Assembly: GCF_051014685.1 (NCBI RefSeq)
Contig: NW_027478461.1
Location: forward strand, 558,001 to 622,000
Origin: Ptiloglossa arizonensis
Lineage: Eukaryota; Arthropoda; Insecta; Hymenoptera; Colletidae
Length of the DNA: 64,000 bases
Direction of reading: 5' to 3'
Shown one piece after another: positions 1 to 12,480 of the stretch. Both the position numbers and the translations under genes were made by a program. The notes under the pieces are model-generated. The model ran no database searches. It saw only the letters and a program-made list of their open reading frames with translations, and was not told where the DNA came from. Positions within the stretch are counted from its first letter, which is position 1. Every line of letters begins with the position of its first letter.

Positions 1-3000
1 GAGAATCCATCAAAATTTTCGCATGTCTGATACTCGAAACCAATAACTACTACGGCCTAGGGCAAAAATACACATACCATTGTAATCGGACGAGTTTCTG
101 TTTCAGATGCAACAGGAATTTCTCGAGTTCGTCAATCCGTTCGCGAGATATGGGAGTTTGAAGTTAAGGAATGTTTGAGAAACCATCAAAATTTTCGCAA
201 GTCTGATACTCGAAACCAATAACCGGAATGGCCGAGGAGAAAAGTACACACACCATTGTAATGGGGCGAGTTTCTACTTTCAGATGCAACAGGAATTTCT
301 CGAGTTCGTCAACCGTTCGCGAGATATGGGAGTTTGAAGTTAAGGAATGGTTGAGAAACCATCAAAATTTTCGCAAGTCTGATACTCGAAACCTATAACT
401 ACTGTGGCCTAGGGCAAAAATACACATACCGTTGTAATCGGACGAGTTTCTGCTTTCAGATGCAATAGGAATTTCTCGTGTTCGTCAATCCGTTCGCGAG
501 ATATGGGAGTTAGAAAGTAAGGAATGGTTGAGAAATCATCAAAATTTTCGCAAGTCTGTTACTCGAAACCAATAACTGGAATGGCCTAGGGGAAAAGTAC
601 ACACACCATTGTAATGGGGCGAGTTTCTACTTTCAGATGCAACAGGAATTTCTCGAGTTCGTCATTCCGTTCGCGAGATATGGGTGTTTGAAGGTAAGGA
701 ATGGTTGAGAATATATCAAAAATTTCGCTGGTCTGACACTCGAAACCAATAACTGGAATGGCCTAGGGCAAATATACACATACCTTTGTAATCCGGCGAG
801 TTTCTACTTTCAGATGCAACAGGAATTTCTCGAGTTTGTCATTCCGTTCGAGAGATATGGGTGTATGAAGGTAACGAATTGATGAGAAACCATCAAAATT
901 TTCGCTTGTCTGATCCTCGAAACCAATAACTGGAATGGCCTAGGGCAAAAATACACATACCTTTGTAACCGGGCGAGTTTCTACTTCCAGATGCAACAGG
1001 AATTTCTCGAGTTCGTCAATCCGTTCGCGAAATATGGGAGTTTCAAGTTAAGGAATGGTTGAGAAACCATCAAAATTTTCGCAAGTCTGATACTCGAAAC
1101 CAATAACTACTACGGCCTAGGGCAAAAATACACATACCATTGTAATCGGACGAGTTTCTTTGTCAGATGCAACAGGAATTTCTCGAGTACGTCAATCCCT
1201 TCGCGAGATATGGGAGTTTGAAGTTAAGGAATGGTTGAGAAACCATCAAAATTTTCGCTGGTCTGATACTCGTAACCGATAACTGGAATGGCCTAGTGGA
1301 AAAGTACACACACCATTGTAATCGGGCGAGTTTCTACTTTCAGATGCAACAGGAATTTCTCGATTTCGTCAACCCTTCGGGAGATATGGGAGTTTGAAGT
1401 TAAGGAATGGTAGAGAACCAACAAAATTTTCGCAAGTCTGATACTCGAAACCAATAACTACTACGGCCTAGGGCAAAAATACACATACCGTTGTAATCGG
1501 ACGAGTTTCTACTTTCAGATGCAACAGGAATTTCTCGAGTTCGTCAATTCGTTCGCGAGATATGGGAGTTTGAAGTTAAGGAATGGTTGAGAAACCACCA
1601 CAATTTTCGCAAATATGATACTCGAAACCAATAACTACTATGGCCTAGGGGAAAAATACATATACTTTTGTAATAGGGCGAGTTTCTACTTTCAGGTGCA
1701 ACAGGAATTTCTCGAGTTCGTCAATCCGTTCGCGAGATATGGGAGTTTGAAGTTAAGGAATGGTTGAGAAACCATCAAAATTTTCGCAAGTCTGTAACTC
1801 GAAACCTATAACTACTATGGCCTAGGGCAAAAATACACATACCGTTGTAATCGGACGAGTTTCTGCTTTCAGATGCAACAGGAATTTCTCGAGTTCGTCA
1901 ATCCGTTCGCGAGATATGGGAGTTTGAAAGTAAGGAATGGTTGAGAAACCATCAATATTTCCGCAAGTCTGTTACTCGAAACCAATAACTGGAATGGCCT
2001 AGGGGAAATGTACACACACCATTGTAATGGGGCGAGTTTCTACTTTCAGATGCAACAGGAATTTCTCGAGTTCGTCATTCCGTTCGCGAGATATGGGTGT
2101 TTGAAGGTAAGGAATGGTTGAGAATACATCAAAATTTTCGCTGGTCTGATACTCGAAACCAATAACTACAAAGGCCTAGGGGAAAAATACACATACCGTT
2201 GTAATCGGGCGAGTTTCTGCTTTCAGATGCAATAGGAAATTCTCGAGTTCGTTAATGCGTTCGCGAGATATGGAAGTTTGAAGTTAAAGAATGGTTGAGA
2301 AACCATCAATATTTCCGCAAGTCTGTTACTCGAAACCAATAACTGGAATGGCCTAAGGGAAAAGTACACACACCGTTGTAATGGGGCGAGTTTTTACTTT
2401 CAGATGCAACAGGAATTTCTCGAGTTCGTCAGTCCGTTCGCGAGATATGGGAGTTTGAAGGTAAGGAATGGGTGAGAATACATCAAAATTTTCGCTGGTC
2501 TGATACTCGAAACCAATAACTGGAATGGTCTAGGGCAAATATACACATACCTTTGTAATCGGGCGAGTTTCTACTTTCAGATGCAACAGGCATTTCTCGA
2601 GTTCGTCAATCCGATCGCGAGATATGGGAGTTTGAAGTTAAGGAATGGTTGAGAAATCATCAAAATATTCGCAAGTCTGTTACTCGAAACCAATAACTGG
2701 AATGGCCTAGGGGAAAAGTACACACACCATTGTAATCGGGCGAGTTTCTACTTTCAGATGCAACAGGAATTTCTCGAGCACGTCAATCCGTTCGCGAGAT
2801 ATGGGAGTTTGAAGTTAAGGAATGGTTGAGAAACCATCAAAATTTTCGCAAGTTTGATACTCGAAACCAATAACTACAATGGCCTAGGGCAAAAATACAC
2901 ATACCGTTGTAATCGGGCGAGTTTCTGCTTTCAGATGCAATAGGAAATTCTCGAGTTCGTTAATGCGTTCGCGAGATATGGAAGTTTGAAGTTAAGGAAT

Positions 3001-3814
3001 GGTTGAGAAACCATCAATATTTCCGCAAGTCTGTTACTCGAAACCAATAACTGGAATGGCCTAGGGGAAAAGTACACACACCGTTGTAATGGGGCGTGCT
3101 TCTACTTTCGGATGCAACAGGAATTTCTCGTGTTCGTCAATCCGTTCGCGAGATATGGGAGTTTGATGTTAAGGAATGGTTGAGAAACCATCAAAATTTT
3201 CGCAAGCCTGATACCAGAAACCAATAACTACAAAGGCCTAGGTCAAAAATACACATACCGTTCTAATCGGGCGAGTTTCTGCTTTCAGATGCAATAGGAA
3301 TTTCTCGAGTTCGTCAATCCGTTCGCGTGATATGGGAGTTTGAAGTTAAGGAATGGTTGAGAAACCATCAATATTTCCGCATGTCTGTTACTCGAAACCA
3401 ATAACTGGAATGGCCTAGGGGAAAAGTACACACACCGTTGTAATGGGGCGTGCTTCTACTTTCAGATGCAACAGGAATTTCTCGTGTTCGTCAATCCGTT
3501 CGCGAGATATGGGAGTTTGAAGTTAAGGAATGGTTGAGCAAGCATCAAAAATTTCGCAAGTCTGATTCCCGAAACCAATAACTACAAAGGTCTAGGGGAA
3601 AAATACACATACCGTTGTAATCGGGTGAGTTTCAACTTTCAGATGCAACAGGAATTTCTCGAATTCGTCAATCCGTTCGCGAGATATGGGACTTTGAAGT
3701 TAAGGAATGGTTGAGAAACCATCAAAATTTTCGCAAGTCTGATACTCGAAACCAATAACTGGAATGGCCGAGGAGAAAAGTACACACACCATTGTAATGG
3801 GGCGAGTTTCTACT
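1..3814. repeat. Left-edge block, partial copy of a ~5-kb complex HOR
   Basis: About 21 monomers of mixed classes C, A-like and E. The stretch 841-3495 is collinear with 5617-8271 at a constant offset of 4,776 bp (27 monomers), sharing rare markers such as GTATGAAGGTAACG, ATTTCGTCAACCCTTCGGG and ACCACCACAATTTTCGC. Only occasional single-base differences were seen between the copies. To the left of about 800 the match breaks, which fits a whole-monomer deletion in this copy. No gene or other element is present. Confidence 0.8.
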
Positions 3815-6800
3815 TTCAGATGCAACAGGAATATCTCGAGTTCGTCAATCCGTTCGCGAGATATGGGAGTTTGAAGTTAAGGAATGGTTGAGAATCCATC
3901 AAAATTTTCGCATGTCTGATACTCGAAACCAATAACTACTATGGCCTAGGGGAAAAGTACACACACCGTTGAAATCGGGCGAGTTTCTACTTTCAGATGC
4001 AACAGGAATTTCTCGAGTTCGTCAATCCGTTCGCAAGATATGGGAGTTTGAAGTTAAGGAATGGTTGGGAAACCATCAATATGTTCGCTGGTCAGATACT
4101 CGAAACCAATAACTGGAATGGCCTAGGAGAAAAGTACACACACCATTATAATGAGGTGAGTTTCTACTTTCAGATGTAACAGGAATATCTCGAGTTCGTC
4201 AATCCGTTCGCGAGATATGGGATTTTGAAGTTAAGGAATGGTTGAGAAACCATCAAAATTTTCGCAAGTCTGATACTCGAAAACAATAACTGGAATGGCC
4301 GAGGAGAAAAGTACACACACCATTGTAATGGGGCGAGTTTCTACTTTCAGATGCAACAGGAATATCTCGAGTTCGTCAATCCGTTCGCGAGATATGGGAG
4401 TTTGAAGTTAAGGAATGGTTGAGAAACCATCAAAATTTTCGCAAGTCTGATACTCGAAACCAATAACTGGAATGGCCGAGGAGAAAAGTACACACACCAT
4501 TGTAATGGGGCGAGTTTCTACTTTCAGATGCAACAGGATTATCTCGAGTTCGTCAATCCGTTCGCGAGATATGGGAGTTTGAAGTTAAGGAATGGTTGAG
4601 AATCCATCAAAATTTTCGCATGTCTGATACTCGAAACCAATAACTACTATGGCCTAGGGGAAAAGTACACATACCGTTGTAATCGGCCGAGTTTCTGCTT
4701 TCAGATGCAACAGGAATTTCTCGAGTTCGTCAATCCTTTCGCGAGATATGGGAGTTTGAAATTAAGGAATGGTTGAGAAACCATCAAAATTTTCGCAAGT
4801 CTGGTACTCGAAACGAATAACTACTATGGCCTAGGGCAAAAATACACATACTTTTGTAATCGGGCGAGTTTCTGGTTTCAGATGCAACCGGAATTTCTTT
4901 TGTTCGTCAATCCGTTCGCGAGATATGGGAGTTTGAAGTTAAGGAATGATTGAGAAACCATCAATATGTTCGCTGGTCAGATACTCGAAACCAATAACTG
5001 GAATGGCCTAGGAGAAAAGTACACACACCATTATAATGGGGCGAGTTTCTACTTTCAGATGCAACAGGAATTTCTCGAGTTCGTCATTCCGTTCGCGAGA
5101 TATGGGTGTTTGAAGGTAAGGAATGGTTGAGAATATATCAAAAATTTCGCTGGTCTGACACTCGAAACCAATAACTGGAATGGCCTAGGGCAAATATACA
5201 CATACCTTTGTAATCCGGCGAGTTTCTACTTTCAGATGCAACAGGCATTTCTCGAGTTCGTCAATCCGTTCGCGAGATATAGGAGTTTGAAGTTAAGGAA
5301 TGGTTGAGAAACCATCAATATTTCCGCAAGTCTGTTACTCGAAACCAATAACTGGAATGGCCTAGGGGAAAAGTACACACACCGTTGTAATGGGGCGAGT
5401 TTCTACTTTCAGATGCAACAGGAATTTCTCGAGTTCTTCAATCCGTTCGCGAGATATGGGAGTTTGAAGTTAAGGAATGGTTGAGAAACCATCAAAATTT
5501 TCGCAAGTCTGTTACTCGAAACCAATAACAGGAATGGCCTAGGGGAAAAGTACACACACCATTGTAACCGGACGAGTTTCTACTTTCAGATGCAACAGGA
5601 ATTTCTCGAGTTTGTCATTCCGTTCGAGAGATATGGGTGTATGAAGGTAACGAATTGATGAGAAACCATCAAAATTTTCGCTTGTCTGATCCTCGAAACC
5701 AATAACTGGAATGGCCTAGGGCAAAAATACACATACCTTTGTAACCGGGCGAGTTTCTACTTTCAGATGCAACAGGAATTTCTCGAGTTCGTCAATCCGT
5801 TCGCGAGATATGGGAGTTTCAAGTTAAGGAATGGTTGAGAAACCATCAAAATTTTCGCAAGTCTGATACTCGAAACCAATAACTACTACGGCCTAGGGCA
5901 AAAATTTACATACCATTGTAATCGGACGAGTTTCTTTGTCAGATGCAACAGGAATTTCTCGAGTACGTCAATCCCTTCGCGAGATATGGGAGTTTGAAGT
6001 TAAGGAATGGTTGAGAAACCATCAAAATTTTCGCTGGTCTGATACTCGTAACCGATAACTGGAATGGCCTAGTGGAAAAGTACACACACCATTGTAATCG
6101 GGCGAGTTTCTACTTTCAGATGCAACAGGAATTTCTCGATTTCGTCAACCCTTCGGGAGATATGGGAGTTTGAAGTTAAGGAATGGTAGAGAACCAACAA
6201 AATTTTCGCAAGTCTGATACTCGAAACCAATAACTACTACGGCCTAGGGCAAAAATACACATACCGTTGTAATCGGACGAGTTTCTACTTTCAGATGCAA
6301 CAGGAATTTCTCGAGTTCGTCAATTCGTTCGCGAGATATGGGAGTTTGAAGTTAAGGAATGGTTGAGAAACCACCACAATTTTCGCAAATATGATACTCG
6401 AAACCACTAACTACTATGGCCTAGGGGAAAAATACATATACTTTTGTAATAGGGCGAGTTTCTACTTTCAGGTGCAACAGGAATTTCTCGAGTTCGTCAA
6501 CCCGTTCGCGAGATATGGGAGTTTGAAGTTAAGGAATGGTTGAGAAACCATCAAAATTTTCGCAAGTCTGTAACTCGAAACCTATAACTACTATGGCCTA
6601 GGGCAAAAATACACATACCGTTGTAATCGGACGAGTTTCTGCTTTCAGATGCAACAGGAATTTCTCGAGTTCGTCAATCCGTTCGCGAGATATGGGAGTT
6701 TGAAAGCAAGGAATGGTTGAGAAACCATCAATATTTCCGCAAGTCTGTTACTCGAAACCAATAACTGGAATGGCCTAGGGGAAATGTACACACACCATTG

Positions 6801-8944
6801 TAATGGGGCGAGTTTCTACTTTCAGATGCAACAGGAATTTCTCGAGTTCGTCATTCCGTTCGCGAGATATGGGTGTTTGAAGGTAAGGAATGGTTGAGAA
6901 TACATCAAAATTTTCGCTGGTCTGATACTCGAAACCAATAACTACAAAGGCCTAGGGGAAAAATACACATACCGTTGTAATCGGGCGAGTTTCTGCTTTC
7001 AGATGCAATAGGAAATTCTCGAGTTCGTTAATGCGTTCGCGAGATATGGAAGTTTGAAGTTAAAGAATGGTTGAGAAACCATCAATATTTCCGCAAGTCT
7101 GTTACTCGAAACCAATAACTGGAATGGCCTAAGGGAAAAGTACACACACCGTTGTAATGGGGCGAGTTTTTACTTTCAGATGCAACAGGAATTTCTCGAG
7201 TTCGTCAGTCCGTTCGCGAGATATGGGAGTTTGAAGGTAAGGAATGGGTGAGAATACATCAAAATTTTCGCTGGTCTGATACTCGAAACCAATAACTGGA
7301 ATGGTCTAGGGCAAATATACACATACCTTTGTAATCGGGCGAGTTTCTACTTTCAGATGCAACAGGCATTTCTCGAGTTCGTCAATCCGATCGCGAGATA
7401 TGGGAGTTTGAAGTTAAGGAATGGTTGAGAAATCATCAAAATTTTCGCAAGTCTGTTACTCGAAACCAATAACTGGAATGGCCTAGAGGAAAAGTACACA
7501 CACCATTGTAATCGGGCGAGTTTCTACTTTCAGATGCAACAGGAATTTCTCGAGCACGTCAATCCGTTCGCGAGATATGGGAGTTTGAAGTTAAGGAATG
7601 GTTGAGAAACCATCAAAATTTTCGCAAGTTTGATACTCGAAACCAATAACTACAATGGCCTAGGGCAAAAATACACATACCGTTGTAATCGGGCGAGTTT
7701 CTGCTTTCAGATGCAATAGGAAATTCTCGAGTTCGTTAATGCGTTCGCGAGATATGGAAGTTTGAAGTTAAGGAATGGTTGAGAAACCATCAATATTTCC
7801 GCAAGTCTGTTACTCGAAACCAATAACTGGAATGGCCTAGGGGAAAAGTACACACACCGTTGTAATGGGGCGTGCTTCTACTTTCGGATGCAACAGGAAT
7901 TTCTCGTGTTCGTCAATCCGTTCGCGAGATATGGGAGTTTGATGTTAAGGAATGGTTGAGAAACCATCAAAATTTTCGCAAGCCTGATACCAGAAACCAA
8001 TAACTACAAAGGCCTAGGTCAAAAATACACATACCGTTCTAATCGGGCGAGTTTCTGCTTTCAGATGCAATAGGAATTTCTCGAGTTCGTCAATCCGTTC
8101 GCGTGATATGGGAGTTTGAAGTTAAGGAATGGTTGAGAAACCATCAATATTTCCGCATGTCTGTTACTCGAAACCAATAACTGGAATGGCCTAGGGGAAA
8201 AGTACACACACCGTTGTAATGGGGCGTGCTTCTACTTTCAGATGCAACAGGAATTTCTCGTGTTCGTCAATCCTTTCGCGAGATATGGGTGTTTGAAGGT
8301 AAGGAATGGGTGAGAATACATCAAAATTTTCGCTGGTCTGATACTCGAAACCAATAACTGGAATGGTCTAGGGCAAATATACACATACCTTTGTAATCGG
8401 GCGAGTTTCTACTTTCAGATGCAACAGGCATTTCTCGAGTTCGTCAATCCGATCGCGAGATATGGGAGTTTGAAGTTAAGGAATGGTTGAGAAATCATCA
8501 AAATTTTCGCAAGTCTGTTACTCGAAACCAATAACTGGAATGGCCTAGGGGAAAAGTACACACACCATTGTAATCGGGCGAGTTTCTACTTTCAGATGCA
8601 ACAGGAATTTCTCGAGCACGTCAATCCGTTCGCGAGATATGGGAGTTTGAAGTGAAGGAATGGTTGAGAAACCATCAAAATTTTCGCAAGTTTGATACTC
8701 GAAACCAATAACTACAATGGCCTAGGGCAAAAATACACATACCGTTGTAATCGGGCGAGCTTCTGCTTTCAGATGCAATAGGAAATTCTCGAGTTCGTTA
8801 ATGCGTTCGCGAGATATGGAAGTTTGAAGTTAAGGAATGGTTGAGAAACCATCAATATTTCCGCAAGTCTGTTACTCGAAACCAATAACTGGAATGGCCT
8901 AGGGGAAAAGTACACACACCGTTGTAATGGGGCGAGTTTCTACT
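3815..8944. repeat. ~5.13-kb complex HOR block (29 monomers)
   Basis: This block starts with a class A unit followed by a class B unit and a variant with TTGGGAAACC and ATGAGGTGAG. The same opening recurs at 8,945 and about 12,128: the shared ATG codon at 3997 recurs at 9127 (+5,130) and at 12310 (+8,313). Within it, 4690-6729 is collinear with 9643-11682 at +4,953 bp (28 monomers). The offset changes from 29 to 28 monomers because one unit near 4.5-4.7 kb is absent from the second copy. No gene is present. Confidence 0.82.
7236..8935. repeat. 1,062-bp (6-mer) tandem duplication
   Basis: The stretch 7236-7873 recurs at 8298-8935 with an offset of exactly six monomers. Shared marks are GGTAAGGAATGGGTGAGAA, a class E unit, the TCTCGAGCACGTC unit and the CAATAGGAAATTCTCGAG unit. 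At the downstream end the first copy turns into GGGGCGTGC while the second turns into GGGGCGAGT, which places one breakpoint near 7873/8935. Confidence 0.8.
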
Positions 8945-11900
8945 TTCAGATGCAACAGAAATATCTCGAGTTCGTCAATCCGTTCGCGAGATATGGGAAT
9001 TTGAAGTTAAGGAATGGTTGAGAATCCATCAAAATTTTCGCATGTCTGATACTCGAAACCAATAACTACTATGGCCTAGGGGAAAAGTACACACACCGTT
9101 GAAATCGGGCGAGTTTCTACTTTCAGATGCAACAGGAATTTCTCGAGTTCGTCAATCCGTTCGCAAGATATGGGAGTTTGAAGTTAAGGAATGGTTGGGA
9201 AACCATCAATATGTTCGCTGGTCAGATACTCGAAACCAATGACTGGAATGGCCTAGGAGAAAAGTACACACACCATTATAATGAGGTGAGTTTCTACTTT
9301 CAGATGTAACAGGAATATCTCGAGTTCGTCAATCCGTTCGCGAGATATGGGATTTTGAAGTTAAGGAATGGTTGAGAAACCATCAAAATTTTCGCAAGTC
9401 TGATACTCGAAAACAATAACTGGAATGGCCGAGGAGAAAAGTACACACACCATTGTAATGGGGCGAGTTTCTACTTTCAGATGCAACAGGAATATCTCGA
9501 GTTCGTCAATCCGTTCGCGAGATATGGGAGTTTGAAGTTAAGGAATGGTTGAGAAACCATCAAAATTTTCGCAAGTCTGATACTCGAAACCAATAACTGG
9601 AATGGCCGAGGAGAAAAGTACACACACCATTGTAATGGGGCGAGTTTCTGCTTTCAGATGCAACAGGAATTTCTCGAGTTCGTCAATCCTTTCGCGAGAT
9701 ATGGGAGTTTGAAATTAAGGAATGGTTGAGAAACCATCAAAATTTTCGCAAATCTGATACTCGAAACGAATAACTACTATGGCCTAGGGCAAAAATACAC
9801 ATACTTTTGTAATCGGGCGAGTTTCTGGTTTCAGATGCAACCGGAATTTCTTTTGTTCGTCAATCCGTTCGCGAGATATGGGAGTTTGAAGTTAAGGAAT
9901 GGTTGAGAAACCATCAATATGTTCGCTGGTCAGATACTCGAAACCAATAACTGGAATGGCCTAGGAGAAAAGTACACACACCATTATAATGGGGCGAGTT
10001 TCTACTTTCAGATGCAACAGGAATTTCTCGAGTTCGTCATTCCGTTCGCGAGATATGGGTGTTTGAAGGTAAGGAATGGTTGAGAATATATCAAAAATTT
10101 CGCTGGTCTGACACTCGAAACCAATAACTGGAATGGCCTAGGGCAAATATACACATACCTTTGTAATCCGGCGAGTTTCTACTTTCAGATGCAACAGGCA
10201 TTTCTCGAGTTCGTCAATCCGTTCGCGAGATATAGGAGTTTGAAGTTAAGGAATGGTTGAGAAACCATCAATATTTCCGCAAGTCTGTTACTCGAAACCA
10301 ATAACTGGAATGGCCTAGGGGAAAAGTACACACACCGTTGTAATGGGGCGAGTTTCTACTTTCAGATGCAACAGGAATTTCTCGAGTTCTTCAATCCGTT
10401 CGCGAGATATGGGAGTTTGAAGTTAAGGAATGGTTGAGAAACCATCAAAATTTTCGCAAGTCTGTTACCCGAAACCAATAACAGGATTGGCCTAGGGGAA
10501 AAGTACACACACCATTGTAACCGGACGAGTTTCTACTTTCAGATGCAACAGGAATTTCTCGAGTTTGTCATTCCGTTCGAGAGATATGGGTGTATGAAGG
10601 TAACGAATTGATGAGAAACCATCAAAATTTTCGCTTGTCTGATCCTCGAAACCAATAACTGGAATGGCCTAGGGCAAAAATACACATACCTTTGTAACCG
10701 GGCGAGTTTCTACTTCCAGATGCAACAGGAATTTCTCGAGTTCGTCAATCCGTTCGCGAGATATGGGAGTTTCAAGTTAAGGAATGGTTGAGAAACCATC
10801 AAAATTTTCGCAAGTCTGATACTCGAAACCAATAACTACTACGGCCTAGGGCAAAAATTTACATACCATTGTAATCGGTCGAGTTTCTTTGTCAGATGCA
10901 ACAGGAATTTCTCGAGTACGTCAATCCCTTCGCGAGATATGGGAGTTTGAAGTTAAGGAATGGTTGAGAAACCATCAAAATTTTCGCTGGTCTGATACTC
11001 GTAACCGATAACTGGAATGGCCTAGTGGAAAAGTACACACACCATTGTAATCGGGCGAGTTTCTACTTTCAGATGCAACAGGAATTTCTCGATTTCGTCA
11101 ACCCTTCGGGAGATATGGGAGTTTGAAGTTAAGGAATGGTTGAGAACCAACAAAATTTTCGCAAGTCTGATACTCGAAACCAATAACTACTACGGCCTAG
11201 GGCAAAAATACACATACCGTTGTAATCGGACGAGTTTCTACTTTCAGATGCAACAGGAATTTCTCGAGTTCGTCAATTCGTTCGCGAGATATGGGAGTTT
11301 GAAGTTAAGGAATGGTTGAGAAACAACCACAATTTTCGCAAATATGATACTCGAAACCAATAACTACTATGGCCTAGGGGAAAAATACATATACTTTTGT
11401 AATAGGGCGAGTTTCTACTTTCAGATGCAACAGGAATTTCTCGAGTTCGTCAATCCGTTCGCGAGATATGGGAGTTTGAAGTTAAGGAATGGTTGAGAAA
11501 CCATCAAAATTTTCGCAAGTCTGTAACTCGAAACCTACAACTACTATGGCCTAGGGCAAAAATACACATACCGTTGTAATCGGACGAGTTTCTGCTTTCA
11601 GATGCAACAGGAATTTCTCGAGTTCGTCAATCCGTTCGCGAGATATGGGAGTTTGAAAGTAAGGAATGGTTGAGAAAGCATCAATATTTCCGCAAGTCTG
11701 TTACTCGAAACCAATAACTGGAATGGCCTAAGGGAAAAGTACACACGCCGTTGTAATGGGGCGAGTTTCTACTTTCAGATGCAACAGGAATTTCTCGAGT
11801 TCGTCAGTCCGTTCGCGAGATATGGGAGTTTGAAGGTAAGGAATGGGTGAGAATACATCAAAATTTTCGCTGGTCTGATACTCGAAACCAATAACTGGAA

Positions 11901-12127
11901 TGGTCTAGGGCAAATATACACATACCTTTGTAATCGGGCGAGTTTCTACTTTCAGATGCAACAGGCATTTCTCGAGTTCGTCAATCCGATCGCGAGATAT
12001 GGGAGTTTGAAGTTAAGGAATGGTTGAGAAATCATCAATATTTCCGCATGTCTGTTACTCGAAACCAATAACTGGAATGGCCTAGGGGAAAAGTACACAC
12101 ACCATTGTAATGGGGCGAGTTTCTACT
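8945..12127. repeat. Shortened copy of the ~5-kb complex HOR (18 monomers)
   Basis: It opens like the block at 3,815 and follows it closely to about 11,682, then jumps to sequence matching about 7,083 onward and then to a unit matching about 12.0 kb. The result is a unit 3,183 bp long instead of 5,130 bp. The jumps are in whole monomers, as expected for unequal exchange between misaligned units. Confidence 0.78.
11849..12025. repeat. Reference monomer, class E (GGCAAATATACAC type)
   Basis: A 177-bp unit starting GAGAATACATC with CGCTGGTCTG, then GGAATGGTCTAGGGC, AAATATACACATACC and TTTGTAATCGGGC; a sister form has TTTGTAATCCGGC and GACACTCG. It occurs in the left half, for example at about 2.5, 7.3, 8.3, 11.9 and 28.0 kb, and in sister form at about 0.7, 5.2, 10.1, 14.7, 18.2 and 20.7 kb. 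It is useful as a position marker for block duplications. Confidence 0.85.
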
Positions 12128-12480
12128 TTCAGATGCAACAGGAATATCTCGAGTTCGTCAATCCGTTCGCGAGATATGGGAGTTTGAAGTTAAGGAATGG
12201 TTGAGAATCCATCAAAATTTTCGCATGTCTGATACTCGAAACCAATAACTACTATGGCCTAGGGGAAAAGTACACACACCGTTGAAATCGGGCGAGTTTC
12301 TACTTTCAGATGCAACAGGAATTTCTCGAGTTCGTCAATCCGTTCGCAAGATATGGGAGTTTGAAGTTAAGGAATGGTTGGGAAAAAATCAATATGTTCG
12401 CTGGTCAGATACTCGAAACCAATAACTGGAATGGCCTAGGAGAAAAGTACACACACCATTATAATGAGGTGAGTTTCTAC
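12128..12480. repeat. Opening monomers of the next block
   Basis: A class B unit and a unit with TTGGGAAAAAATC and ATGAGGTGAG, matching 3,815-4,167 and 8,945-9,297. It forms the left edge of the 12.5-18.65 kb block. Confidence 0.75.

Noticed and set aside
83..89. Telomere-like or transposon-end motifs
   Set aside because: No tandem short telomere motif, target-site duplication or terminal repeat was found anywhere; isolated matches are part of the satellite unit.
3997..4179. 60-residue open frames starting MQQEFLEFVNPF, repeated at 9127 and 12310, and related frames at 24430, 47712, 51764, 54592, 57516 and 59718
   Set aside because: The unit length of 177 is divisible by 3, so any frame whose usual stop (TGA at the unit junction) is mutated runs on for another 59 codons. 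The frames follow chance loss of that stop, have no conserved start context and lie in plain satellite.
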